From an uncultured Eubacteriales bacterium (GTDB lineage: Bacteria; Bacillota; Clostridia; Oscillospirales; CAG-382), in NCBI GenBank assembly GCA_934502885.1, contig CAKSUT010000012.1, forward strand, positions 1-64,000: a DNA stretch of 64,000 nucleotides, in the 5' to 3' direction. Shown here in pieces: positions 8,916 to 16,658 of this stretch. Within the stretch, counting starts at the first letter, position 1; every line of letters starts with the position of its first letter. The notes below the pieces were generated by a model that was not told the origin of the DNA, ran no database searches, and saw nothing but the letters and a program-made list of their open reading frames with translations. The translations under genes and the position numbers were made by a program.

Positions 8916-8963
8916 CCGGGAGGACGGCAGAACCTCTCAGAGTGTTATCTGCCAACCTCCCGG
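8916..8963 (-). promoter_or_regulatory. Leader hairpin upstream of the RNHCP gene
   Basis: Outer arms are perfect 8-mers CCGGGAGG/CCTCCCGG (8963-8956 and 8923-8916, minus strand); inner arms GGCAG/CTGCC (8953-8949 and 8930-8926) continue the stem. No U-run follows, so it is not an intrinsic terminator. The 3' arm contains UCCUCC, complementary to the RNHCP ribosome site GGAGGA, giving an alternative pairing that would hide the start. Confidence 0.75.
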
Positions 8964-8998
8964 TTGACTGCACTCTCCATATTCGTATTGTACTTCAA
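8945..8998 (-). CDS. Leader peptide ORF, 17 codons
   Basis: TTG 8998 lies eight bases after GGAG (AAAGGAG at 9013-9007). The peptide ends NREVGR and stops at 8947-8945. Its last codons pass through the whole 5' arm of the 8916-8963 hairpin, the arrangement expected for translation-coupled control. An alternative ATG at 9005 in another frame gives a 22-residue peptide, but it is only one base from the ribosome site. Coding status is inferred from position, not from length. Confidence 0.5.
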   Translation of the reverse strand: MKYNTNMESAVNREVGR

Positions 8999-9073
8999 AT
9001 AACATACTCCTTTCATTGTAAACGCACATTATGCGCAATTAAGCGCGTATTCGATATCGCTACGCGTATTGTC

Positions 9074-9102
9074 ATTATAACTAATCATTATTAGCTTGTC
9101 AA
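9074..9102 (-). promoter_or_regulatory. Consensus promoter of the RNHCP-kinase operon
   Basis: A perfect TTGACA (9102-9097) and TATAAT (9079-9074) are separated by 17 bases on the minus strand. Transcription should begin near 9067, leaving a ~195-nt leader. A full-consensus promoter before such a leader suggests constitutive transcription with control after initiation. Confidence 0.85.
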
Positions 9103-9150
9103 TATCACACTTTAAACTTTTACACTTTCGTAAACATACACACAAAATTC

Positions 9151-9187
9151 AAGCGGAGAACTCATGTCCGGCTCTCCGCTTTTTTCA
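9151..9187. terminator. Hairpin with U-run after the GH20 gene
   Basis: Arms AAGCGGAGA and TCTCCGCTT (9151-9159, 9173-9181) form a 9-bp stem. The T-run is on the plus-strand side; on the minus strand, where the GH20 transcript ends, only TTGAATTTT follows, so termination in that direction may be partial. Confidence 0.55.
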
Positions 9188-9205
9188 TAGAATACTTATT
9201 GCATA

Positions 9206-10657
9206 TTACTGCCTGTTAAAGGTAAGCTGATCCGCCTGCCATCCGGACGTGGAATAATCCTTTGCAGGGATGAGCTTTCTCACAAGCGTTGCGCATACCG
9301 TCTGATATGCAGACTCTTTACACGAAGCTTCGGGAGACCACATATAGTCGGCGCATTCGGCAAATGCGCCGAAATTCTCCATAATCGTGTGCCACGTCGT
9401 CATGAGTATTCCCATACAGCTCATACGAACCGCCTCGCGGCACAAAAGGCGCATATTGCTTCTTCGCGTCCACGGACAAAGAATCGTGTCAAAGCCCTTT
9501 TCGACGAATTGCTCCGCAGTCACTGCTCTGCCCGTTCTGATAAAGTACTGCCAATCACACAGAATATGTCTCTTCGATATCTCAGAAAGCGCCTTGAAAG
9601 TATCAAGTCCCGGTGTACCGTCGAGAGTTTCGTTGTTTCCCTCTCTGTCAGCAAAAGCTCTTTCAAAGTCTATGAGCATATCTCCCCAGACAAGAGGACG
9701 CCTGCCGAGTTTCTCCGAAAATACGGCTATTCTGTCAAGATGTCTTGCAAGAAACTCCGCCTGATCGGGTCTTTGCATAATAGAATAAACCTCATCACAG
9801 CCAAAATGGAAGTATTCACCGTCACCGAAAAGCTCACAAAGCTCTATCGCCGCATTTTCAATAAGCTCTGTGGTTTCTTTTTCGTCAACTCTCCATGTCC
9901 AGCCGTCGTTTTCAAACAGATACTCCGCCTCGGGATGTCTGTCAAGCGTGGTATGTTTGCCGCTCATAACTCTCGACTGAGAGGCATGACCGAGAAAGTT
10001 CAGCATAGGAACGGGTTCTGCACCGAAACCTCTTATGTCATCGATAATCGGAAGCAGCTCTTCCTTTGTGTAGGCATTGTCCCACGAAAGAAGATCCGTA
10101 CACGAATACTTATACATTCCCCAAAACTCTATCACAATGTGAGTATATTTGAGCATTCCGCAGACCCTCACGCACTTTTTGATAAAATCGAGCGTTGTTT
10201 CGGGGAAAACGCAAAGGTGAACTCCCCTAAAGCCTATTGCCGGACGATCCTCAATATGTCGGCAGTGCGCAGAATACTTTCCCTTCGATTTCATCTCAAA
10301 GCTCATAAGAAAACTCATGAACGCGTGAATAAGTGCCTTTTCGTCTCTGAAAAGAATATACGCCCCGTCAGTCGATATATCGAGTATGTATTCGTTTTCG
10401 CCGAGTGGAGCAATGCTCTGATCGCTTTCACTGTCCGAAACCTTTGCGGATTCTATCCGCGCCGTTCCCTCCGGAATATCAAGCGTCTCGGTAACAAACA
10501 GCTCCGACGTACCGTTAAAGAACGTCGATACCAGTTCTTTCGCAACTCTTACAAAGCTTTTGTTTGTTATGTTCCTTATCTTCAAGTATATTTTTTCGGG
10601 AATAATGTACTCCCCATTTTTTGCGGTTTCGACCGCCGGCGTAGGTATTATCTGCAT
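9206..10657 (-). CDS. Glycoside hydrolase family 20 (beta-N-acetylhexosaminidase-like)
   Basis: A 483-aa protein when started at ATG 10657, which has AAGGAGG five bases upstream; the frame is open further but without a ribosome site. A GH20b-like N-terminal domain (~1-135) precedes the TIM barrel, which contains the catalytic Asp-Glu pair at ~288-289 in HFGCDEV. GH20 enzymes remove terminal GlcNAc/GalNAc by substrate-assisted catalysis. No signal peptide is visible, so it is probably cytoplasmic. It is divergent from an AraC regulator, its likely controller. Confidence 0.88.
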   Translation of the reverse strand: MQIIPTPAVETAKNGEYIIPEKIYLKIRNITNKSFVRVAKELVSTFFNGTSELFVTETLDIPEGTARIESAKVSDSESDQSIAPLGENEYILDISTDGAYILFRDEKALIHAFMSFLMSFEMKSKGKYSAHCRHIEDRPAIGFRGVHLCVFPETTLDFIKKCVRVCGMLKYTHIVIEFWGMYKYSCTDLLSWDNAYTKEELLPIIDDIRGFGAEPVPMLNFLGHASQSRVMSGKHTTLDRHPEAEYLFENDGWTWRVDEKETTELIENAAIELCELFGDGEYFHFGCDEVYSIMQRPDQAEFLARHLDRIAVFSEKLGRRPLVWGDMLIDFERAFADREGNNETLDGTPGLDTFKALSEISKRHILCDWQYFIRTGRAVTAEQFVEKGFDTILCPWTRRSNMRLLCREAVRMSCMGILMTTWHTIMENFGAFAECADYMWSPEASCKESAYQTVCATLVRKLIPAKDYSTSGWQADQLTFNRQ

Positions 10658-10695
10658 AACTTCCTCCTTAGTGTTTTTCTTTCGGTTGTGTTTTA

Positions 10696-10724
10696 ATAAT
10701 ACCACACCGTACCGCTTTTGTAAA
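10696..10724 (-). promoter_or_regulatory. Promoter of the GH20 gene
   Basis: TTTACA (10724-10719) and TATTAT (10701-10696) are 17 bases apart on the minus strand, ~40 bp before the start codon. Confidence 0.7.
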
Positions 10725-10787
10725 TCCCCTCGGCGCAAGTCAAGGTGTATTTTTCGCAACTTTTACATAAATATTTCAAATGTATCG

Positions 10788-10816
10788 TTGACAACTCTAC
10801 CTCGCGGTGATATAAT
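10788..10816 (+). promoter_or_regulatory. Consensus promoter of the AraC-HD operon
   Basis: A perfect TTGACA (10788-10793) and TATAAT (10811-10816) with a 17-bp spacer, 39 bp before the AraC start. It is divergent from the GH20 promoter, leaving ~60 bp for shared operators. Confidence 0.85.
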
Positions 10817-10854
10817 TACACGGTGGGTAAAGAATGAGCAAAGGAGGCTTTGGC

Positions 10855-11637
10855 ATGACTGCGGATTTCGATATCGGTTCTCTTAAGATTCTTGCGGTTT
10901 TGAGTATGTCATGGGAGGCCGCCGAGGATATCTGCCGTGGGCGCAATTTCTGCGCGCTTTCCTACAGAGTATCCGGAGACGCTTCCTTTACCTCAGCCGT
11001 TTCACAGTTTGAGGTCGAAACCGGAGACCTTGTGTATATTCCACGCGGTGTTGACTATATTTCAAAGCACGGAAAAGAGCACATAACGGTCATACATTTT
11101 CTGTCCGACACTTTTCCGGATAAGCCGTTTGCGGTAAAAGCATCATCGCAAAACGAATTCGGCGAGGACTTCAGAGAGCTGTTAAACACCTATATTGAAA
11201 AGCCTGTCGGAGGCGAATACAAGATGCTTTCCCTTTTTTACGGAGTGCTTTGGAAAATATGCGCTCGCGGCAAAGAGGAAAAGTACCGTCACGGCTCTCT
11301 CGGCGAAAAATGCGCGGAAAAAGCGGCAAAGATAATACGTGAAAGCTTCCGCGACTGCGATTTTTCGATTGCACGCTTATGTTCCGAAATGGACGTGAGC
11401 GGAACGTACCTTCGCCGTGTTTTTGCCGAAAACCGCGGCATATCGCCGTCGGAATACATTGCTTCTTTGCGTTTTGACTACGCTTCGGAACTTCTTCGCT
11501 CCGAATACTGTTCTGTATCGCGGATTTCGGCAATGTCCGGCTTTTCCGACCCTAAATACTTTTCACGTTTTATAACAAGGCGTACCGGAATGTCGCCGAC
11601 CGAATACAGAAAGCACCTTTCCGAAGAAAGCAAATAA
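10855..11637 (+). CDS. AraC-family transcriptional regulator
   Basis: About 260 aa. I start at ATG 10855 because AAAGGAGG lies seven bases upstream; an ATG at 10834 has no such site. An N-terminal cupin-like sensing domain (FEVETGDLVYIPRGVDYISKH) is followed by the two HTH motifs of the C-terminal ~100 residues, with FSDPKYFSRFITRRTGMSP as the conserved second HTH. These proteins sense small ligands, often sugars. Its divergent position makes GH20 the probable target. Confidence 0.92.
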   Translation: MTADFDIGSLKILAVLSMSWEAAEDICRGRNFCALSYRVSGDASFTSAVSQFEVETGDLVYIPRGVDYISKHGKEHITVIHFLSDTFPDKPFAVKASSQNEFGEDFRELLNTYIEKPVGGEYKMLSLFYGVLWKICARGKEEKYRHGSLGEKCAEKAAKIIRESFRDCDFSIARLCSEMDVSGTYLRRVFAENRGISPSEYIASLRFDYASELLRSEYCSVSRISAMSGFSDPKYFSRFITRRTGMSPTEYRKHLSEESK

Positions 11638-11658
11638 ATCAAAAAGGGCGGTATTATT

Positions 11659-12318
11659 ATGATTTCATATGAAGAACTCAAGAAAAACGAAGCAATACGC
11701 ACATATATAACGAAAGCCGACGAATCGCTCATCACTCTCGGCTACACCGAACACAGCTTTGCCCATGTCTGCAAGGTTGCCGAGGAGGCAAGCGCAATTC
11801 TCAAAACTCTCGGCTACGACGAACACACCTGCGAGATAACAAAAATCGCCGGGTATCTTCACGATATCGGAAACCTTGTAAACAGAAACGAACACTCGCA
11901 GAGCGGCGCGGTTATGGCGTTCAGAATACTTGACAATCTCGGCTTTGACGCCGAAGATATAGCGACAATAGTAACCGCCATAGGCAACCACGATGAAGGT
12001 ACGGGCGTACCGGTGAATGCTGTTGCTGCGGCTCTCATTCTCGCCGACAAGTCTGATGTAAGAAGAAGCCGAGTCAGGAACTCCGACACGCTTAATTTCG
12101 ATATTCACGACCGCGTAAACTATTCGGTCAAAAAAGCCTCGCTCGAAATATCCGACGACAAAAGCAGTATCACTCTTACTCTTGAAATAGATACCGCATT
12201 CAGCTCGGTTATGGACTACTTTGAAATATTTCTCAACCGTATGCTTCTCTGCAAAAAGGCGGCAGACAAACTCGGCATGAAATTCGGTCTTGTAATCAAT
12301 TCGCAGATTCTCATGTAA
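11659..12318 (+). CDS. HD-domain phosphohydrolase
   Basis: A 219-aa protein with metal-binding HD signature residues: His in HSFAHV, then the HD pair in LHDIGN, and His/Asp in GNHDEG with DKSD further on. HD proteins hydrolyse phosphoesters or nucleotides; the substrate is unknown. It follows the AraC gene by 21 bp and is probably co-transcribed. No membrane segment is visible. Confidence 0.85.
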   Translation: MISYEELKKNEAIRTYITKADESLITLGYTEHSFAHVCKVAEEASAILKTLGYDEHTCEITKIAGYLHDIGNLVNRNEHSQSGAVMAFRILDNLGFDAEDIATIVTAIGNHDEGTGVPVNAVAAALILADKSDVRRSRVRNSDTLNFDIHDRVNYSVKKASLEISDDKSSITLTLEIDTAFSSVMDYFEIFLNRMLLCKKAADKLGMKFGLVINSQILM

Positions 12319-12378
12319 ATTGACCGATATTTACAAGTCTTTGAGCGTTTTGCTCTTTCAATGCCGTCTCTTTCGGTG

Positions 12379-12384
12379 TATAAT
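12379..12384 (+). promoter_or_regulatory. -10 box before the DUF5696-like gene
   Basis: TATAAT lies 32 bp before the start codon at 12417. A convincing -35 at 17 bp is lacking (CTTTCA region), so an activator may be needed. Confidence 0.45.
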
Positions 12385-12416
12385 ACCATAAGACCATTTT
12401 GCGGAGGTAAAAACTC

Positions 12417-14255
12417 ATGAACTATACTATTAGCGATTTTACATTTGAAATTGAATTTATGCGCGGAGAGAGAAAACTTTTCGCGGCGGATGCCGACGGC
12501 GTCGTAACAGACGGGAAGTTTTCGTTCCGCGCCGTTTTCGGTCAAAAGAACAACACCTGTTTTATAAATATTCCGTTCTGTAATATAAATGACGCTGACG
12601 AGAAAATAAGATATATAGCCGTCCGGTTTGCACCGATGAAATCATGCGTCGGAAAAGACGGATATATTCTGCTCCCGAGACAGTCCGGAACCATCGTAAA
12701 ATATACCGCTGCCAAAGAGCCGACGGAGTTTGCACTTCTTCCGATATACAACCAGCACTGGACCGGCGGTACAATGCCGGCATTCGGTCAGATAACCGAA
12801 AACGCCGCCTATTCCTGCATTATCACAAGCGGTCAGTATGACGCTTTTGTCGGGTACGACATCAACGTCGGAGTAAACGGAGGGTACAGCTCATACCCGG
12901 TTTTCCGCTTCCGTGAATACGAGGATGAGCCTTGCTCACACGAAGATCTGACGGTTCGATTCATAGTTGATGAGGGCGCGCACACATACGTAAAAACTGC
13001 GCACAATTACAGGGATTACCTCTTGAACGAGTGCGGTGTGACAACACTTGCGGAACGCATCGGTAAATCACCGAGTCTCGGCTACAGTCTTGACGCGATG
13101 CAGGTACGGCTTCGTCTCGGCTGGAAACCGGCGCCGAGTCCCGTCGAATATCAAACGCCCGAAAACGAACCGCCAATGAAGGTGGCAATGACCTTTGACA
13201 AGGTAAAAGCACTTATCGACACTTTCCGCAAGGTCGGCATTGACAAAGCGGAGTTTACGCTTATAGGCTGGAATATCAAGGGTCACGACGGCAGATGGCC
13301 GCAGGCATTCCCGGTTGAAGAGGCTCTCGGCGGCGAAGAAAAGCTTCGCGAGCTTATCGCTTACGCCAAAGAGAACGGTTACAGTATCGCCGCACACGAC
13401 AACTACACCGACGCATACACTATCGCCGACACGTGGGACGAGAGCGACATTACGATGCTGCATGACGGCAGTATTATGAAAAAAGCGATATGGAGCGGAG
13501 GCAGAGCGCATTTTCTCTGTTCAAAGGTCGCATACGAGAAGTACTTCAGACCTAACATAGAGAGAATGCGCAGAGTCGGCTTCTCCGGACTACACTACTC
13601 CGATGTGCTCACAATTCTCGCACCGGAGCCGTGCTACTGTCCGGAACACAGAATAACAAGGCATGAAAGCGCATATTACCGAAATCTTATACTGCGCGAC
13701 ATAAAGGAAATAATGGGCGGTGTAAGCAGTGAAGCGCTTCTCGACTTTGCAAGTCCTTATCTCGACAGAGGTTTGTACATGGAGCAAGGCGAAAAACAGC
13801 TTCTCGAAACGCCTTTTACAGATGACACTGTGCCGTTTATGCCGCTTGTATACCACGGAATAATGTCGTATAACCTGTCAAACGCAACCGTGAACTATGC
13901 GTTTAAGGACGAAAGTCTCGCTCTCAGATGCGCCGAATACGGAGCGACGCCGCTTGTTTACTATTATTCGGCGTTTATGTCCTCACCTGAGCTTAACTGG
14001 ATGGGAACTCTCGACGCACGATGCGACACGCCGGAGGAAATGTACGAATCGGCATTGAAAGTTAAGCGTATGTACGACGACTTCGGCAAAATGAGGAAAC
14101 TCGATACATCGCTCATGTCAAATCACGAACGGCGCGACGGATACAGTATCACCGAATACGAAAGCGGCGCAAAAGTTATCGCAAACCGTTCCGGACATGA
14201 TATCAGTGTTTCGGGTCATGTTGTAAAAAGCGGTGAAATTAAGGTCATTGAATAA
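12417..14255 (+). CDS. Putative glycosidase with TIM barrel (DUF5696-like)
   Basis: A 612-aa soluble protein preceded by GGAGGTAAAAACTC. An N-terminal beta-sandwich-like part (~1-200) precedes a barrel-like core with HYSDVLTILAPEPCYCPEH and EALLDFASPYLDRGLYM, then a small C-terminal beta domain. The layout resembles DUF5696 proteins and is reminiscent of GH101/GH129 alpha-N-acetylgalactosaminidases; candidate acidic residues are the Asp in YSDV and Glu in SSEALLD, by analogy only. It sits between GH20 and GH4 genes, supporting a glycan role. No signal peptide. Exact family unsure. Confidence 0.65.
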   Translation: MNYTISDFTFEIEFMRGERKLFAADADGVVTDGKFSFRAVFGQKNNTCFINIPFCNINDADEKIRYIAVRFAPMKSCVGKDGYILLPRQSGTIVKYTAAKEPTEFALLPIYNQHWTGGTMPAFGQITENAAYSCIITSGQYDAFVGYDINVGVNGGYSSYPVFRFREYEDEPCSHEDLTVRFIVDEGAHTYVKTAHNYRDYLLNECGVTTLAERIGKSPSLGYSLDAMQVRLRLGWKPAPSPVEYQTPENEPPMKVAMTFDKVKALIDTFRKVGIDKAEFTLIGWNIKGHDGRWPQAFPVEEALGGEEKLRELIAYAKENGYSIAAHDNYTDAYTIADTWDESDITMLHDGSIMKKAIWSGGRAHFLCSKVAYEKYFRPNIERMRRVGFSGLHYSDVLTILAPEPCYCPEHRITRHESAYYRNLILRDIKEIMGGVSSEALLDFASPYLDRGLYMEQGEKQLLETPFTDDTVPFMPLVYHGIMSYNLSNATVNYAFKDESLALRCAEYGATPLVYYYSAFMSSPELNWMGTLDARCDTPEEMYESALKVKRMYDDFGKMRKLDTSLMSNHERRDGYSITEYESGAKVIANRSGHDISVSGHVVKSGEIKVIE

Positions 14256-14297
14256 AAGCAACCCTCTCTTACCTGAAAGGCAAGAGAGGGTTGCTTT
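14255..14297. terminator. Bidirectional terminator
   Basis: A perfect 16-bp inverted repeat (14255-14270 and 14282-14297) sits between the convergent DUF5696-like and GH4 genes. The stem is GC-rich with short T/A flanks, able to stop transcription from both sides. Confidence 0.8.
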
Positions 14298-14306
14298 GTC
14301 TGATTA

Positions 14307-15626
14307 TCAGAAAATCGGATATCCTGCATTCGTGTGAGCGTCGTAAAGCTCGTCGCACATCTTCACGATATCGTCTATGGAAAGAACAGCACCGGTGTGA
14401 GGATCAAGCATCGCCGCCTGATAGATAACCTCTTTCTTCATGGTGACGGCCGCCTCAATCGTAAGGAGCTGCGCATTTATATTTGTCATGTTCATTGCGG
14501 CGCACTGTACGGGAAGACGTCCCACATAGCAAGGATTTACGCCGTGACCGTCAACGAGACAAGGCACTTCAACACAAGCATCAGCCGGAAGATTTTCGAT
14601 AAGTCCGTGGTTTATAACGTTGCCGCCTATCTTATACGGCATGTTTGTAACCACTGCCTCCATGATTCTCGAGGCATACTCATGAGAACGGTTATGCTCT
14701 ATGTCGCCTCCGTTAAGAAGCTTCTTTTTCTGTTCCTCCCATGCCGAAATCTGGTTAACGCATCTTCTGGGGTATTCGTCAAGCGGAATATGATACTTTT
14801 CGATAAGCTCGGGGTAATTGGGCTTAATGTAGAAGCAGTTGTACTCTGCATTATGTTCGGAGCTTTCCGTGCAGAAATAACCGAATCTCTTTATGTAGTC
14901 GAAGCGAACCATATTATGGTGTTCGCCCTTCTCGTTCATCTCTGCGGCGCGGCGGCGTATTTCGGGATAAAGGTCGTTGCCGTCTTTATCACAGATTTCG
15001 AGAAGCCAACCCATATGGTTGATACCTGCAATCAATTCTTTGCCGATATTATCCTTATCCATGCCGAGCTGTTCCAAAAGGCTTGAAGCGCAGGTCTGAA
15101 CGCTGTGGCAGAGACCTACGGTCTTGACGCCCGTGTAACGCTGCATAAAACCCGAAAGCATGGCCATGGGGTTAGTGTAATTGAGGAAAAGCGCGTCGGG
15201 GCAAACCTCTTCAATATCGGCGGCAAAGCCTTTGAGAACGTGAATCGTGCGAAGCGCTCTGAATATGCCGCCTATACCCATTGTGTCGCCGATTGTCTGG
15301 CGCAGGCCGTACTTTTTCGGAATCTCGAAGTCAATTATCGTACAGGGATCATAACCGCCTACCTGTATTGCGTTCACAACGAACCTTGCGCCTCTGAGAG
15401 CGTCCTTTCTCTGCTCTACGCCGAGATATTTCTTTATAACCGCTTTGTCATTGTTATACTTTTTGTTTATTGCCTCGATAACAATGTACGACTCGTCGAG
15501 TCTTGAAGCGTCAATGTCATAAAGTGCAATTTCACACTCGCGAAGAGGCTCTGCAAGGAGTGTGTCGCCAAGTACGTTTTTGGCAAAAACCGTGCTTCCG
15601 GCACCCATAAATGTAATTTTAAGCAT
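14307..15626 (-). CDS. Glycoside hydrolase family 4 (alpha-galactosidase/glucosidase type)
   Basis: A 439-aa NAD+- and Mn2+-dependent glycosidase, started at ATG 15626 behind GGAGAATGAT. The N-terminal Rossmann motif GAGSTVFAKN, NPMAMLSGF, the metal-binding GLCHSVQ (Cys and His of the CHS motif) and GINHMGW match the MelA/LplD branch. GH4 enzymes hydrolyse alpha-glycosides by redox-assisted elimination inside the cell. The substrate (galactoside, glucoside or galacturonide) cannot be fixed here. It is divergent from the AraC regulator at 15.8 kb. Confidence 0.9.
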   Translation of the reverse strand: MLKITFMGAGSTVFAKNVLGDTLLAEPLRECEIALYDIDASRLDESYIVIEAINKKYNNDKAVIKKYLGVEQRKDALRGARFVVNAIQVGGYDPCTIIDFEIPKKYGLRQTIGDTMGIGGIFRALRTIHVLKGFAADIEEVCPDALFLNYTNPMAMLSGFMQRYTGVKTVGLCHSVQTCASSLLEQLGMDKDNIGKELIAGINHMGWLLEICDKDGNDLYPEIRRRAAEMNEKGEHHNMVRFDYIKRFGYFCTESSEHNAEYNCFYIKPNYPELIEKYHIPLDEYPRRCVNQISAWEEQKKKLLNGGDIEHNRSHEYASRIMEAVVTNMPYKIGGNVINHGLIENLPADACVEVPCLVDGHGVNPCYVGRLPVQCAAMNMTNINAQLLTIEAAVTMKKEVIYQAAMLDPHTGAVLSIDDIVKMCDELYDAHTNAGYPIF

Positions 15627-15696
15627 ATCATTCTCCGTTTCCGACGACGCAGACGGCATTTTACCGCCTCATACGGCGTCTTTTTTATTTTTTTAC

Positions 15697-15725
15697 ATTA
15701 TAGCAAGAATGTTTACTTTTGTAAA
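15697..15725 (-). promoter_or_regulatory. Promoter of the GH4 gene
   Basis: TTTACA (15725-15720) and TATAAT (15702-15697) are 17 bases apart on the minus strand. The -35 overlaps a small TTTACAAAAGTAAA dyad that could bind a regulator. Confidence 0.75.
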
Positions 15726-15790
15726 TAGAAAAATGTAATTTATCATGTCATAATGTAACTTGTGGAAAAGAAAATTTCGGAGGGAGAATA

Positions 15791-16642
15791 ATGCAGTCAA
15801 ATTACGTATTCATGAAACGTGATGATCTTCACGACCTCTTTCCCATTTATGTAGGATTTGAAGAATGCGAGCCGTCCCACCATTTCGGTCCGGCGATAAG
15901 AGACTTCTGCATAATACACTATGTAAAAAAAGGATGCGGAGTGTTCACGCGAGGCGGAATCGACTATCACGTACATCCCGGTCAGGCGTTTGTTATTCTT
16001 CCGGGAGAAGTGACATACTATATTGCCGACGAAAAAGATCCGTGGGAATATTACTGGATATCTTTTGCAGGCTCTCTTGCGGAAAAATTCAACACGCTTG
16101 AGAGTCCGATAATAACTCCGTCAGGTGATATTTTTATAGACTCCGTGATACGTGCGCAGGAGGGAAATCTTTCGACCGAATATGTCATGTCAAAGCTCTT
16201 CTTACTGTATGGTGAACTGTTTTCCGACAACTGTTCAACAGAGCAAAACATTCCGAAAAGAATTGCAAGATATATAAGGCACAACTACATGGAGGAACTT
16301 TCCCTCGACAGCCTTGCAAAAATGGCAAACCTTGACAGACGTTACCTTACGCGAATCTTCAAAGAGGAAACCGGGCAGTCGATATACCCGTACATTCTGA
16401 GTATAAGGTGTGCAAAAGCGACAGAATTTCTGAAGCTCGGCTACAATGTAAAGCAGACTGCCAACATGGTAGGCTACCCCGACGCTTACACCTTTTCAAA
16501 AATGTTTAAAAAGCAGACCGGCTTTTCGCCGTCGGACATACGCAGTAAGTCGTGGGACTGGAATCTTGTAAAAGGTCACAGCTTTGAGGAAGTGACCGGT
16601 AAAAAGCTGAATCCGCCGCAGATACGCAAAAAATCGAAATAA
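15791..16642 (+). CDS. AraC-family transcriptional regulator
   Basis: A 283-aa regulator with an N-terminal cupin (HVHPGQAFVILPGEVTYY) and C-terminal double HTH (PYILSIRCAKATEFLKLG, then VGYPDAYTFSKMFKKQTGFSP). GGAGGGAGAATA precedes the ATG. This is the sugar-responsive class; the divergent GH4 gene is the likely target. The stop is 16 bp before ligA, so read-through into ligA is possible. Confidence 0.92.
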   Translation: MQSNYVFMKRDDLHDLFPIYVGFEECEPSHHFGPAIRDFCIIHYVKKGCGVFTRGGIDYHVHPGQAFVILPGEVTYYIADEKDPWEYYWISFAGSLAEKFNTLESPIITPSGDIFIDSVIRAQEGNLSTEYVMSKLFLLYGELFSDNCSTEQNIPKRIARYIRHNYMEELSLDSLAKMANLDRRYLTRIFKEETGQSIYPYILSIRCAKATEFLKLGYNVKQTANMVGYPDAYTFSKMFKKQTGFSPSDIRSKSWDWNLVKGHSFEEVTGKKLNPPQIRKKSK

Positions 16643-16658
16643 CACGAAAGGATATGTC

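Noticed and set aside
9389..10696. A 435-codon open frame on the plus strand opposite the GH20 gene
   Set aside because: It is antisense to a well-supported GH20 gene, has no ribosome site and an Arg/Cys/Ser-rich composition typical of a shadow frame.
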